A stretch of DNA of 64,000 nucleotides from Macrosoma leucophasiata (Eukaryota; Arthropoda; Insecta; Lepidoptera; Hedylidae), in the NCBI GenBank assembly GCA_036365455.1, contig JAWQUS010000017.1, positions 7,750,001 through 7,814,000 on the forward strand, in the 5' to 3' direction. This document shows positions 1 through 11,148 of this stretch, one piece after another; position 1 is the stretch's first letter, and every line of letters begins with the position of its first letter. The notes under the pieces were generated by a model. That model had not been told where the DNA came from. It saw only the letters and a program-made list of their open reading frames with translations, and did no database searches. Both the position numbers and the translations under genes were made by a program.

Positions 1-197
1 CTTCACGTCTCACGATATTGGGCGCTCTGGAATTATGTGCATTCCTGAAAGAAGGGTGCCATTTCTTTATGAGAAAGCTTTCGTTGTTCGTTTATTTTAA
101 TCAACACAAATAAAAGGCTGTTTCAACTGAAGAAATGATGGAAGAGTGTAATGAAATACCTAATTATTGATGACGTGTTTCTTTCGTCTGCACGGTA

Positions 198-351
198 TTT
201 TTTAATGTAATGAAAGTGGCAAACAATCATGCAGTTCACATAGATGTTAAGTGATGACTGCAGCCTATAGACATCTACACAAAGACCCGAGGTCAAAATG
301 CAGATGCGTTACCACTTCTGAGGCTTTAGATGTTGTGTCTCTGTGATAGTT
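198..351 (-). repeat. RepA retroposon, partial copy
   Basis: First of about 27 copies of a ~300-bp dispersed repeat. In its sense orientation the repeat begins TACTGGTGGTAG and ends CATTACATAAAA plus poly-A, so plus-strand copies that start with poly-T are read on the minus strand. The poly-A end and target-site duplications at some copies mark it as a retroposon. It resembles a TACTGGTGGTAG repeat common in silkworm and other Lepidoptera (recalled, not searched). This copy lacks its 5' half. Confidence 0.75.
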
Positions 352-405
352 CAGAAACACATTTATTCACCCTTAATGAATAAATGAGATTCTGATTCTG
401 AATTC
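352..405 (+). repeat. LINE 3' tail with GATTCT repeats
   Basis: The short stretch TAATGAATAAATGAGATTCT followed by GATTCTGA matches the 3' end of the longer insertion at 56055-56393. It looks like the last bases of a 5'-truncated CR1-like LINE whose tail is a GATTCT microsatellite. The family name is inferred from the tail style only. Confidence 0.5.
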
Positions 406-1341
406 TAATTTAATGTTCTTTAGTAAATAACTCTTTTACAGTAATGTAATGTGTACTTACTGCACTGCAAAAGGAACCGTATACATTTTTATTTTTACAT
501 CGCAATACACTTAGGTAAACACCGCTTCCTCTTTAAATGAATATGTCACTCGTCTGTTTATTTACATTGCGCCCTAAGATATGTGATTACCGCTACTTTG
601 TGGATTTATACGTTGAACATTGTATAAATAGAGTTGCTTTGGACTGTTTTTACTTCGCGACTAAGTTTATGGCTCGCTTTCGGGCTTAAAATAAGGCTCT
701 GTGCAAACGATGGGACGTTATTCTTACTGGTGATTAGTCAGTTTGAAAGACTGGATCAAGGGTGTTTGGAGACATTTAATAATATGTTTATTGACTTCTA
801 TGTTCTAAAGTACTAGACAGGAGATTCTCCTTGGTAGCATGGTTTCAGTTTTTTGTCTACAATTAACTACACTTTCGGAGGTTGGCGGGACCTAGAAAAG
901 GCGTGTGGTGCTCTTATTTTATTTATTCTTGGTGCATTTTTGAGTTATTTTAAATAAAGTTGGTGGCATTTTATTTGATATAGGTTTAATGCAGTGCCAG
1001 TTATTACCTCATTGTAAATGTTCTGGTAAAGTAGCCATCACTTTACTCGAATTCCTGACTGTGACTGACTGACTGACTGTTAAATCTGACTGACTGACTC
1101 TGAATTTTACGGTGTTTATTACGAGTATGAAATATCGTTTTACTTGACACTAGCAATACGCATAAAAGCGATGCCATTACAATGAAAAAAAAAAAACTAC
1201 ACTTTCCCATAGTAGGTAACATGCCAGCTGACTCTACTAAATATCTGTCAAATAAATTTAAAAATCGGAACCGATTGTTTGTTCCCATTGTCTTCTCTAT
1301 AATATTGACCTCATTGGACTTGATAATTCTAATTTGATTTA
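406..1341. other. No gene; GACT microsatellite
   Basis: AT-rich sequence with no recognisable gene. A short GACT-type tandem repeat lies at about 1060-1100. The ORFs at 634-816 (+) and 1043-1387 (-) are low-complexity, and the second runs into a repeat, so neither is called as a gene. Confidence 0.5.
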
Positions 1342-1513
1342 TTTTTTTAATGTAATGAAGGTTGCAAGGTTCACGTTGATGTGACAAAGATCAAAGATCC
1401 AAATGCAGATGCGTTGCCGCCCATGAAACCTTAGTTGTTATGTCTATGTGATAGTTATTACAGGGTCATACATTACCATCTACCCGGAACACGATCGTGT
1501 GAAGTGTTATAAT
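1342..1513 (-). repeat. RepA retroposon, older subfamily
   Basis: Diverged RepA copy carrying the older-subfamily signature GTGATAGTTATTAC, where younger copies have GTGCCGGAAATTAC. The 5' part is missing. Confidence 0.7.
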
Positions 1514-1544
1514 AATTGGAGTAAAATAAACCAATAAGATGACT

Positions 1545-1890
1545 TTTTTTTTTAAAGGTGACGTCTCAATATGTATGGAGCTTGGGCCCGCACCTTGTAC
1601 ACTATATGGAGAGAAGAAGCATAAAATACTAAATCATTTCCAGCTATTCAAATAATTTATTATACCTTCAATTAATTGTCGTAAGCATATTTCACACACA
1701 AAAATTCATAGTAGCAATATGGTGACATATTGTTGTCATACAAATATTACGTAAAAGAAATATTTCTGACAATAAACAACGCTTCAAATTATTTTTTGAG
1801 TATTTTTCCATGATTCTACGTATTTTTCTCTATCTTTTTCATATAGTGTACAAGGTGCGGGCCCAACGTGGAACTTCTCCTTTAAAATGA
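1545..1890. repeat. MITE with inverted terminal repeats
   Basis: A perfect 27-bp inverted repeat (1582-1608 and 1840-1866, core GGGCCCGCACCTTGTACAC) brackets about 230 bp of AT-rich DNA. Weaker similarity continues outward (TTTTAAAGG on both sides). No coding capacity. The superfamily is unknown because the exact ends and target duplication are unclear. Confidence 0.7.
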
Positions 1891-1956
1891 CGCTGCCAAT
1901 TTAATACTAATATTACGAGATCTCTGTTACAAGCAATAATAAAATATTAAAAAAAA

Positions 1957-2270
1957 AACGTAACTTCACGCCTGTAATCCCCGAAGGGGTAGGCAGAGGT
2001 AAATGCATGCATTCAAGCATACATGCAAACACCCACGATTCGCCGGTTACGTTTTGGCCCATGTAACAGGTGGCGAGCCTGTTGACATCTCCGGGCACAT
2101 TACCAAACTTTGAGGTACTGGGAAATTTCCAGAAAATGGAAAAATCCCAATAGAACCAGAGATAAAGGCTTTTTCACCATTATCTCTGATAACCCCCTAC
2201 CCGGGAATCGAACTCAGGACCTCAGCGTAGTAGTAGTAGTGGCCTGCTACCACTAGGCTACGGAGGCAGT
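1957..2270 (-). repeat. SINE-B (tRNA-derived), near full length
   Basis: Read on the minus strand it starts with a tRNA-like head containing an A-box-like TAGCCTAGTGG and a B-box-like GAGTTCGATTCC, the two internal RNA polymerase III promoter elements. A ~200-bp body follows and ends in CTTCACGTTACGTT plus poly-A. Related copies lie at 12079, 15777, 21345, 22507, 34064, 40937 and 58137. The 61-codon ORF inside it is incidental. Confidence 0.85.
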
Positions 2271-3257
2271 TAAAAAAAATAATTGTCTTTAAACTTACAA
2301 TTTTTATAAAACATACCAGAGATAAACAAAAATTACAGATGTGTAAAGCGCCTAAGTGAGCGCCTTTCAAATGCTTCCAGACTGAAGAGAATGTTTAATT
2401 TAGAAACTAGTCATTTTGGCGCTCCCAGAAGCTGGATAACTTATGAAATTTAAATGTTACCTTATGTTCCTTCGTGCGTGTTGTATCAGGTACTTATTAA
2501 ATGGGAGTGAAAAATATACCTGACGAGTCGTTGATAGGTATATGAAGTCATAGTTTCTTAGGATTACTGATATTGTTATAATCGGGTGCCCCACTACCTT
2601 AATGAGATTCTTTAGTGCGGTTCTCCAGAAAAAGAACGTCTTACAGATTCTGTAGAGGGTTACTATTGTTATTTACACGTGCACCTGTGTGCGTAGCACG
2701 TAGAGAATACCAAATGTCTCCCATAAAAGCGGAGGAGGTTGGGTGAGGCGGGGAAATCGGGCGGGACGTCGAAGTGTCCATTCTATACGTAGTATTATTA
2801 CATATTCTCTGCTAATATGCTAAACTTTTCGTTAGAACGAAAACGTTCAATGCTGTTTTGTACGGAACCCTTGGTGCACGACTTTATGAAACATTTCTAT
2901 TACGATAAAAATTGAAAAACAAACACATAATCTATCGTTCGACGTTTGATAGAAGGCAAAGGCAGAAGCTGCAATTAGCCTGGTCGCCAGCTAGATTGCA
3001 AATTTAACGAGAAATAGTCTTTTCATTCTAACTGGGACGTGTTTTTTGTGAATTTAGTAGAAAACGGGCATGCAATATGTCGATATGAGAAGCAATTTTT
3101 AATGGTTATCCCAGTAAAAATGGAGAGCGTTAAGGCATACTGCCACTTAAAAGGCATTGCATTGGGCATTGGCAGCACTAGGCATGTGCAATTTCTGTGT
3201 TGTTTACATTCGTAGAGAGAGAGCTCTATAGCGAAGGTTTTAATGTGGAATTGTTAT
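2271..3257. other. No gene identified
   Basis: No ORF, RNA or known repeat recognised, apart from a block at 2930-3080 that is repeated in diverged form at 3800-3955. Confidence 0.4.
2930..3080 (+). repeat. Diverged direct repeat, copy 1
   Basis: Shares CGCCAGCTAGATTG, AATTTAACGA and the surrounding order of sequence with 3800-3955. The two copies are separated by a MITE and a Helitron end. It could be a local duplication or an unknown dispersed repeat. Confidence 0.5.
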
Positions 3258-3504
3258 CTGGGGTGCGACCGCCTATCGATATTGCTATTGTCGTTGTCAT
3301 TGCTGTCAAATTTTCATGTCGATTTGTCGCTTCTTTAAAAGCAGAAGTGATAATCTGATTGTTTTTCTTGCTTTTGTAGGTGAGAAACAAGCGATAATGG
3401 TAGATTATTTCGATTATTGTTATTTAGTTAAAGTAAAAATCGACATGAAAATTTGACAGCACTGACAACGACAATAGCAATGTCGATAAGCGGTCGCACC
3501 CCTG
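3258..3504. mobile_element. hAT-like MITE, 247 bp
   Basis: The ends form ~66-bp inverted repeats starting CWGGGGTGCGACCGC on both sides (3258-3325 and 3437-3504). A CAGGGGTG-type terminus is typical of the hAT superfamily. I could not find a convincing 8-bp target duplication. Non-coding, so it would need a transposase in trans. Confidence 0.65.
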
Positions 3505-3540
3505 TTCCTTTCCGAAAATATACAGTGCTTTAATTTTATA

Positions 3541-3790
3541 TTAGCTGACCCGGCGAACTTCGTACCGCCGTATGTTATTTATTTCATACAAACCTTCTCC
3601 TGACAATAACGAACCCATAAAAGAAAGATTTATCCAATTTGGTGCAGCCATTTGGAAGCTCTTATATTGTGCGCTTACAGGCATTTTAGTGTTTAATTTT
3701 TTAATATAAATAGAACATTTGGTGTGCAAATTCGACAACGACTTATGCTTGACCATTTCTATAGCTTTTTACGCTAAAGCTCAAAATACA
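3541..3790 (-). mobile_element. Non-autonomous Helitron, 3' part
   Basis: On the minus strand it ends in a small GGCG/CGCC hairpin, then GGGTCAGCTAA and a flanking T. This fits the Helitron 3' rule (hairpin, CTRR, insertion between A and T). The same end type occurs at 26395-26663. The 5' end is not resolved. Confidence 0.65.
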
Positions 3791-3799
3791 AATATATAT

Positions 3800-3955
3800 A
3801 ATCTACCATTCAACGTTCGATAGAACGCCACATAATGGCACGAGCTGTCATTAGCCTGCTCGCCAGCTAGATTGAAAATTTAACGATATTCAGTCCTTTC
3901 AAACTAACTGGTGAGTAGTTATTTATTTTATTTTTATGAAACGGTCATGTATAGC
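3800..3955 (+). repeat. Diverged direct repeat, copy 2
   Basis: Partner of 2930-3080. Similarity covers the CGTTCGATAGAA, CGCCAGCTAGATTG and AATTTAACGA segments. Confidence 0.5.
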
Positions 3956-3965
3956 GTGGTATACA

Positions 3966-4256
3966 TTTTTTTTATGTAATGGAAGTGGCAAACAAGCATG
4001 CTGTTCATATTGATGTTAAGTGATGACTGTAGCCTATAGACACATACACAAAGACCAAGGTCAAAATGCAGATGCGTTACCACTCTTGAGGCCTAAGGTG
4101 TTATGCCTCTGTGCCGGAAATTACAGGGCCGTACAATATCATTTGACCGGAACACGATAGTGCTGAAGAGTACCATTTAGCGGCAAGTATATTAGGTAAT
4201 GCGGTGGTGCCTACGCCCGCGAGCTCTGTCACTGGATCCAGTCTACCATTAGTAAT
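3966..4256 (-). repeat. RepA retroposon, nearly complete
   Basis: Nearly full-length copy with poly-T at the left (the 3' poly-A on the minus strand) and the TACTGGTGGTAG end degenerate at the right. Younger subfamily (GTGCCGGAAATTAC). Confidence 0.85.
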
Positions 4257-4385
4257 TAAAAACCAAAAGATGTTTAACATTTATGCAACACAATTTTTTG
4301 TGAACTTACAAGTAGTGATGGGCAGCTATGCCTATATTTATGGGCATAGATTTTTATACCTCTTGGAAAATTATAAATAAACCCG

Positions 4386-4557
4386 TATGGCTCCGCAATA
4401 ACTATCACAGAGACTGAACAACTTAGGTCTTATAAGTAGCAACGCATCTGAATTTTGATCTACGGTTTTTGTGCAGATGTCTATAGGCTGCGGCAGTCAC
4501 TATTTTACATCCATGTTAACCGAAAGCATGTTTTCCCACCTTTGTTACATAAAAAAA
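4386..4557 (+). repeat. RepA retroposon, 3' half
   Basis: Plus-strand copy of the older subfamily, retaining the CTATAGGCTGC block and the 3' TTACATAAAAAAA tail. The 75-codon minus-strand ORF over it is incidental. Confidence 0.7.
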
Positions 4558-5694
4558 CCACTTACTAGGTACTAAGACAAAATAATGATACAAATAACTC
4601 GTGTCGATTAAATTCAGAATTGTAAATTCAAATCTGCATGAAATATCAGTAAAGCATAAGCACGCGCATGAAACTTTACAGTATGTCCCCATGAAATCCA
4701 AAGTGAGAATTAATAATGTCCTTTCAATACAGCATATTGGCAACCGTCCATACTAACATATGCGTCAAGGGGCTTCTTAGTAAAAGGATGTTTTCAGTGA
4801 ATTGGTGCATAATTTTTACATTGAAGCACCCTCAATGGAAGGCGGTGAAGAGGTCGGTCACAGACGGACAAAATTCCATTAGTGAGTGTTGGACGGTGGC
4901 CAGACTGGAATTTTTAATTTTCAAAGACTCTCAAATGTACGAATTTCGTCTCTAGCGGTGCAATTAATTACTGTATCGAAATTTATTCGCGTTTTGAGTT
5001 GGTTAATTTTTTTTTGTTCGATTTTTATACTCAATAGCTGCGTAATAACGTGTTTGGATTCAATTGTCTTGTCTTATTAATTGTATTTTAGGTAAATTTT
5101 TATTTTAGTACTCAATACAGTAGTCAACCGTAATTCCCAGGTTTGGTTTCAGAATTAGCAACGCAACTGCATTGAAATCTCCGGTTTTAAAAAATGTTTA
5201 TAGGCTACAATATCACAGTGTAAATATGCATGAAAATTAAGAAAGAGAAAATCATTCGTAGGTAATTTTGAAGCAAACATTGTAATAGGCGGCAAGTCGG
5301 CATCGATTTTATTACGAATCCCCGGAGGATCTTGACGCCAAGTCCTTACGAGGGTCCCCGGTGGTGAAAAAAACAAATCCTGACTACTCATTTATTTCAA
5401 TTCAATAGTATGGAACCTTCGACTTCAGATTTAGATAGTAGACAATGACGGTAGATTTACATCGTCACGTCAGGGTGGAAGTTTCGTAATCTCTACAAAA
5501 GTAGTATAGAACAAAATAGGTTTCCGTGGTCTATACGCATAGATCTTTTAAGCTAAGCAAGTTTTTATGTGATTTTCATTATAAGAAAAAGTTTTTCAAG
5601 AAATCTGAACAATTTAAACGTCTCTGCCTTGCACCCGTGCCTTGCACTGAGGCGAGTGGCTAGGTCAAAATAAAAAGCTCATTTTATTTTTAAA
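4558..5694. other. No gene identified
   Basis: Contains overlapping ORFs of 60-80 codons with no recognisable domains. A very diverged RepA fragment may lie at about 5150-5235. Nothing else supported. Confidence 0.4.
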
Positions 5695-6022
5695 CTAGCT
5701 GTCCCCGCGACTTCGTCCGCGTGATATTTTATGATTGTTCAGTATCTATCCGGACGAAGTCGTAGGCGAAGCTTGTATAAAAGTAGCCTAAGTTACTCCT
5801 TATTATATCAGCTAACTGCCAGTGATAGTCCCGTCAAAATCAGTCTCGCCGTTCCCAAGATTAGCCCCACCAAACAGACAGATAGACAGACAAAAATTAA
5901 AAAAAAAAGTTGTTTTGGTATATGTATGTATGTATTATATACATACATATGCATTAAGTAAAAAGCGGTTATTTAATATTACAAACAGACACTCCAATTT
6001 TATTTATTTGTATAGATATAGA
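5695..6022 (-). mobile_element. Non-autonomous Helitron, H2 family
   Basis: On the minus strand it runs from A|TCTATA to CAGCTAG|T, as expected for a Helitron. The body carries CAGACAGATAGACAGAC and an AT-rich segment with TATGTATGTA. It has two 3'-type ends facing each other (5695-5720 and ~5752-5776), a feature shared by the copies at 48572, 56459 and 61992. The 76- and 67-codon ORFs are not genes. Confidence 0.75.
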
Positions 6023-7389
6023 TAAAAATACGATCTAAAAACCCGAAAATTCTACCTAAATATTAAACAATGAAATACACTTTTTTTTGTAATCGACGTA
6101 ACAAATGCCAATTTTGCTAACAAAAGCATTGCATATGACCATCATATCTTCTATGTTTGAAACCATTTTATATTTTTGACGCATATTACAAAAGGTCTAT
6201 TATCTGTTGTGATGGAAAACTTAATAGCTGCGTTGTGTTAGGTACTTCAGAACTACAACATTGAAACACTCTTTGAAGAGCGAGCAATATTTCATAACTT
6301 TACAGGAACAAAAGGTTTCTAGAAAGAATAAGCAGAAGTATAGGTCGCGCCAGGTAAAAAGAACGTTGGCGGTCAAGCTGCGCAGTAGACGATTTATCGA
6401 TCTATTTGGTAGTATGAGGTGCGGCGTTTTCAATCTGCCTACCAATACACGAAACCGCAAGCGAAAGCTAGATCAAAAATAAACCAATAGGGCTAGTACT
6501 TTCGTGCGCGAGTGTACCGATGCGCGAACACATCCCTTCTACTTTCTTCCAGCGTTCTTTTTACGTGGCGCGACCTATAGAACATAATGTGTTTCTATGT
6601 TGGATTTATCCTACCATACCAACAAATAAGCACACGTACCTTACCAACACACATACACACAGTTCTGCCGGACACAAAAAAAAATTCTGTTTAGTTCATA
6701 AGTTTCTCATTTTAAGTGACCAATGTATGTCTTATGAGAAATAAAGATTCTTTAAACCCATATAATAGGTATTCATAGTTAACACGTTCACAGTCCCGTG
6801 AGCAGACACAATAGTTTGAACAATACTTATGGACACATGTGGTAGATGGGACATTCTGATTGCAACCATGATTCGCCACTTTAAATATGTTTAATACCAG
6901 GCAAGTCTATTGACACGTTGGTATCTATGTGGCATACCAACTACCATAACCATACACGCGGCCAGGAACAGTAACAGACCTGGTGCCTTGGAGAAGTCTT
7001 CAAGTTGGTGGATAGCTTACACATTTGCTTTTACTAAGGAGTACGGTGAAATATAGGTGATTTGCTGTTAAAATTTTGAGGTGATCAGTATACATATTTT
7101 ATATTTGACGGATAAGATCCCGCTTGGAGTGAATTATTTACATACTCGTAGGTAATCTCTGGAACACTGAAGGGTTCAATATTTAGAGTTCAAGACTGAG
7201 AACTCAACATTGAAATTAAAAACTCTAGGGCGCTGGCTACACAGAACAGACGTAAGATATGGTCCCATCGCAGTCGCGGCACCCGTTTAATCAACTTTCA
7301 TATATATACAACCGTCGCGACGTAAAACATACAGAAAAACGCGTCTGCGCGGCCGCAAGCGCGATAGCGGAAGGCATACGGGGAGTGGG
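6023..7389. other. No gene identified
   Basis: No known repeat or gene recognised. A GAAATAAAGATTCTTTAAAC stretch near 6740 looks like a retroelement or mRNA 3' end but has no readable coding partner upstream. Three ORFs of 73-79 codons overlap on opposite strands and are judged chance. Confidence 0.4.
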
Positions 7390-7790
7390 CACAGTATAAA
7401 TATGAACAGTATGGAAACTACGTACAAAACGTTCGAAACGGCACACGAACACAAACATGCGCATCGACGCTCGATGTAGCGGTAGCGAGTGACTCAGTAC
7501 TACAGCACCGCGAGAACCGCTTAGAGGCCTCGTCGATGCGCATGTTTGTGTGAGTATGACGTTTCAACGTTGTGTACGTAGTTTCCACACTGTTTATATT
7601 TGTGCTGTGGAGTGGGCGCTCGCCTGCTCGCCAGTGTGCCGATTGAGTGCCAAGAAAGCCCAATGTGCGCCGGGCGTCACGCACGTTCCTTTTCTTTTCT
7701 ATATGTTTTAAAAGTCGCGACATCGCCCCGTCTGCCTCTTGCGTCTTATCTGTGCGGCCAGAGCCTAACACATAGGTCTAGATATATTTA
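7220..7790. promoter_or_regulatory. CpG-rich block with imperfect palindrome
   Basis: Much richer in CpG than its surroundings (for example CGCGTCTGCGCGGCCGC near 7338). It contains an imperfect inverted repeat with ~75-bp arms (7390-7469 and 7531-7609) sharing ACGTACAAAACGTT-type and CATGCGCATCGACG sequence. A TATAAATA lies at the outer edge of the left arm and ATATTTGTGC at the mirror position. It could be a promoter or a decayed inverted-repeat element. A regulatory role is a guess. Confidence 0.35.
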
Positions 7791-8689
7791 TACCTATAGG
7801 TACTACATTGACTTACAATTAATATGAATTGTATAATTATTTTGGCAAAGTGCAAACATAATAACATAACAAAGTTTACGATTTTAGCAAAATGTTAAAT
7901 ATTTCATTTATGTAACATTTTTCCAGTTTAGAATTCGTTGGCCATCATTTATTCATCCAGACTTTGTATATCGATATTTATTGCAGGGAACTTACCCAAT
8001 AAATAGTTGGCATTTTATTTTACGTCGAATGCACGCAGTCGATAGATTCCAAACAGCTCTGTAAACTTTAACAGCGAGGATCATAAACTTTGCCGGCGTC
8101 GAGTGATTGCAAACAAATATTCATTTATTCACTGCAATCTTTCATATGGAGTAACAAAATGCATCATGGTCCAAGTTGGGACACTAGCGATTCAAACTCG
8201 TCGTGTTTGAATTAAACATGAGATGAGATACCTAGTCTCAATCTGTCGCGTATTATGACCAGCCTGTTTGGAGCTGTGCACCCCCTCTTTTCAGTCGGTG
8301 TTTGGGTGATAACTGGTCGTTTGTATTGACGGAGGGAGGCCAGGTTTGGATGGTGTTATGCTTGTATTTTCGCTAGCGAAAGTTTGACAAATAGATCGTT
8401 GTGCAGTTTCAGTATGCGATAAGCTGATATGTCCTTTCAGTGTGAACGGTTTGAGCTATCGGATTTTTCCTGCTCTGTTAACTTATCCGATACGCACTGA
8501 TTGTTTAAGTTATAATATTAGTGAATAATTCACAAACTAGAAGCTTTCTTTGACGTAACTTTGATAATAGATTTATTTTGTAAGAATAAATGTACTTAGA
8601 GAAGATTTGCGAGATGGACTAGCATTTACAAGATTCCGTACCATTTAGAAATTTCCTATGTTATCTTGTGTAACTACCGTAGACGTTTT
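7791..8689. other. No gene identified
   Basis: Single-copy-looking AT-rich DNA; I see no coding, RNA or repeat signal. Confidence 0.35.
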
Positions 8690-8935
8690 ATATAGGTTCC
8701 TGTAATTTGAAGGGTAAAGAACTATTTTCCGTATTTGTTTTTAATTTTAGGCACGGTAGTTGCCGACATATAAACTGATGATTTTCAAATGATTTTATGG
8801 AGGATCTTATTTCATTTTTTTTCTTTTCATCCCTCAGGCCACCAGAAAAATATGACAATTGATTTCTTATTGATCTCGGTCCCGATCGGGGCCATTGCTG
8901 CTTCACGGATATGTACGGAACCATAAGAAGTTTAG
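8690..8935 (-). repeat. RepO dispersed repeat, diverged
   Basis: Read on the minus strand it opens with GGTTCCGTACATATCC and later has AAATAGTTCTTTACCC, matching the order of elements in the copy at 55283-55840. The family is recognised by an AAGTGCGA...AGGGTTCCGTA start in better copies at 32943 and 62543. Confidence 0.45.
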
Positions 8936-8997
8936 AAATATTTTTTTACAGCAGTAAACATTGTAACAACGATTTATTGAAATATTTTATGGTATGG

Positions 8998-9345
8998 CCT
9001 TTAGCACAATGTAAATTTAAGCCTATGCCTTAGGAGTGGCAACGCATCTATATTCCAAATCTCCGGTAGATGCACTTACCATCAATATTAACTGTATTGT
9101 ACTATTATTTACATTACAAGCGTACGCTTGTTTGCCAATTAAATGATAGACAATTTAATGTGGGAGTGAAAAAAAATCGCTGAGATTTCTTTGGTGAAAG
9201 CCACCGTGGCGAGCTGGTAGTACTAAGGCCTAGGCCTGGTTTTATGTAGATGCACTTACGAAAAGATAATATTATTTATTTATCCATTCCATGGTAAACA
9301 GTATGCTTGATTGCTACTTCATGAATTAAAAAAAAAATACACTAC
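8998..9345 (+). repeat. RepA retroposon, badly diverged
   Basis: Two pieces (8998-9135 and ~9245-9345) resemble RepA: CTTAGGAGTGGCAACGCATC in the first, and GTATGCTTGATTGCTACTTC plus poly-A in the second. Duplicated or rearranged internally. Confidence 0.4.
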
Positions 9346-9385
9346 ATAATTTCCATTTAAATAAATTGTACGTATTTTTTTTACC

Positions 9386-9551
9386 TTTTTTATGTAATGA
9401 ATGTGGCAAACAAGCAAGCAGTTCACATTGATGTTAAGTGATGACTGCAGCCTATAGATATCCACACAAACGCCAGAGGTCTAAATGTAGATGCGTTACC
9501 ACTCCTGAGGCCTAAGGTGCTATGCCTCTGTGCCGGAAATTACAGGGCCTA
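9386..9551 (-). repeat. RepA retroposon, 3' half
   Basis: Younger-subfamily copy, well conserved from the poly-T to CAGGGCC, then stops. The copy is 5'-truncated, as expected for incomplete reverse transcription. Confidence 0.8.
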
Positions 9552-9879
9552 CTGCGTCCAAAATTTATTTTGTATAACGTTTTTCACTTAATTTTCATCA
9601 TACATACTTATTATAAATCCCCAAGCTTCAATAATTAAGTTGTGTTTAGGGAAGCAAACAATGCATGACAAAGTTGGACCATTACTCAGCACGCTGGGAC
9701 GAAGTTAGACATCACCTGGTTTAGAATTTCACAAGTATTTTTTTTTCAATTTTGGAGCATCGGGGTTCGTTACGTTATGTTGTTGAGGAAAAATAGTTCT
9801 AAGGAATTCGTTTGCGAAATGTTAAATCAGATTTAGAGTAAGTACCAACCTTTGTTTGAGACTTTTAAAACAAACTATA

Positions 9880-10186
9880 TTTTCAACAAACATGCAAAGA
9901 AAAAATTGACTTCAGGTGGGCTTAGAACACGCAACTACTGAGATCTCGTGTCCAGCCGCTCTCCCACCTGAGCTACCAAAGTCCACACCTGATCGTCGAA
10001 TTTTTCCTTCACATTTATGGCATTTCCTTGGGTTGGCAGTAACGAAATCTATTGCTAGTTAGGCAAGCGATACAACAAACTTTTCAGTGTATTAAATATA
10101 GTGCAGAAGTCGCTGTACCCATAATATTTTTTTTTTTATTGGATTACATTTTTTTCATTCCATTTTTCTTTATAAATATTTTATTT
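9880..10186 (-). repeat. K element with tRNA-like head
   Basis: On the minus strand 9983-9908 reads like a tRNA: acceptor-like ACTTTGG, A box TAGCTCAGGTGG, and a T-arm region ending in ACCTGAAGTC. Sequence beyond the head (GGAAAAATTCGACGATC, TTTTCAGTG, CAGAAGTCGC) is shared with K elements at 47966, 50926 and 51475. The T-loop GTTCTAAG is degenerate. Bases 9982-10186 form block Q of the permuted duplication. Confidence 0.65.
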
Positions 10187-10465
10187 GTAATATCACAAAA
10201 TTACGACGATTAGGGAGAAAATCATTTGACTTTCAGAAACTTTCAAACAAAGGGGTACGATATGAATCAAAACGAGGTTTTATAACTCAAACGATAGATT
10301 GAAGTACGAAGACCACTTTATAGCTAAACTTTAACGGGCGAAATAAAACAAAAGCTTAATCAAGAGTCATTCGAAAACTGTTATAAAACAATATCAGTTA
10401 GGAGTGGCGATTCAATAGGTGGAAAGCTATGAAGGTTTTAATATTTGATTAAGTATTTGTATTGG
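9982..10465 (+). repeat. Permuted inverted duplication, left copy
   Basis: Two blocks in the order Q (9982-10186) then P (10187-10465). Both recur on the opposite strand at 11149-11630. By eye, block P (279 bp) is identical to its partner. See the finding on this pair. Confidence 0.85.
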
Positions 10466-10498
10466 TATCTAAAAATATATAAAACGACTAGTAAAGTT

Positions 10499-10786
10499 TA
10501 TTTTTTTTATTTAATGGATGTGACAAACAAGCATGAATTTCACGTTGATGTTAAGTGACGACTGCAGCCTATAAACACTCACAAAAAGAACAAGATCAAA
10601 GTGCAGATACGTTACCACTCCTGAGGCCTAAGGTGTTATGCCTCTGTGCCGGAAATTACAAGGCCGTACATTACCACCTGACCGGAACACGATAGTCCTG
10701 AACACTACCATTTAGCGGCAAGTATATTAGGTAATGCGGTGGTGCCTACGCCCGCGAGTTTCGTCACTGGAGCTCTACCACCAGTA
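10499..10786 (-). repeat. RepA retroposon, complete
   Basis: Complete younger-subfamily copy between the two arms of the permuted inverted duplication, from poly-T to CCACCAGTA. Confidence 0.85.
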
Positions 10787-10852
10787 AAAATTGGTTAGGT
10801 TTCAGCTGTGATAGTACCTCCTCCATCTCCCTCCTCCTTGCGTCGTGTGTCC

Positions 10853-11029
10853 TCAATGCTGAGGGTCGTGACCTCGACGAATAACTTTCGCTTGGACAAT
10901 ATTACGCCATGCCATCCTATCTTCGGCGATGTGGATGGCTTGGCAAACTGTGTCTTCGAACGTGGAGCGAATTTGGTGGGACCATCGTAGTGGGCTTCTG
11001 CCCCTGAGTCGTTTCCCCGGCCCTTTCCC
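10853..11029 (-). pseudogene. LINE ORF C-terminus (RTE-like), fragment
   Basis: Translating the minus strand gives GKRLRGRSPLRWSHQIRS..., then HIAEDRMAWRNIV and ...RRGHDPQH followed by a stop at 10853. The GR-P-RWS-DQIR and AEDR-WR pattern is the extreme C-terminus of RTE-type LINE proteins, downstream of the reverse transcriptase domain. Only ~58 codons remain; endonuclease and polymerase domains are gone. Downstream GGAGGGAGATGG-type sequence may be its 3' UTR. The ORFs called on the plus strand here are shadows. Confidence 0.7.
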
Positions 11030-11148
11030 AGTTAGCGGCGTCTTTTCAATGTTGTCTCCTCTCTTTCTTTTAAGATTTTTACCTACTATCGTGACTTTTT
11101 TAATATATCTAAAAACAATGATTTAAGTGATTTCGGAATAACACATGC

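Noticed and set aside
1060..1100. CRISPR-like short repeats (GACT series)
   Set aside because: Simple microsatellite with no spacers; the context is a eukaryotic genome.
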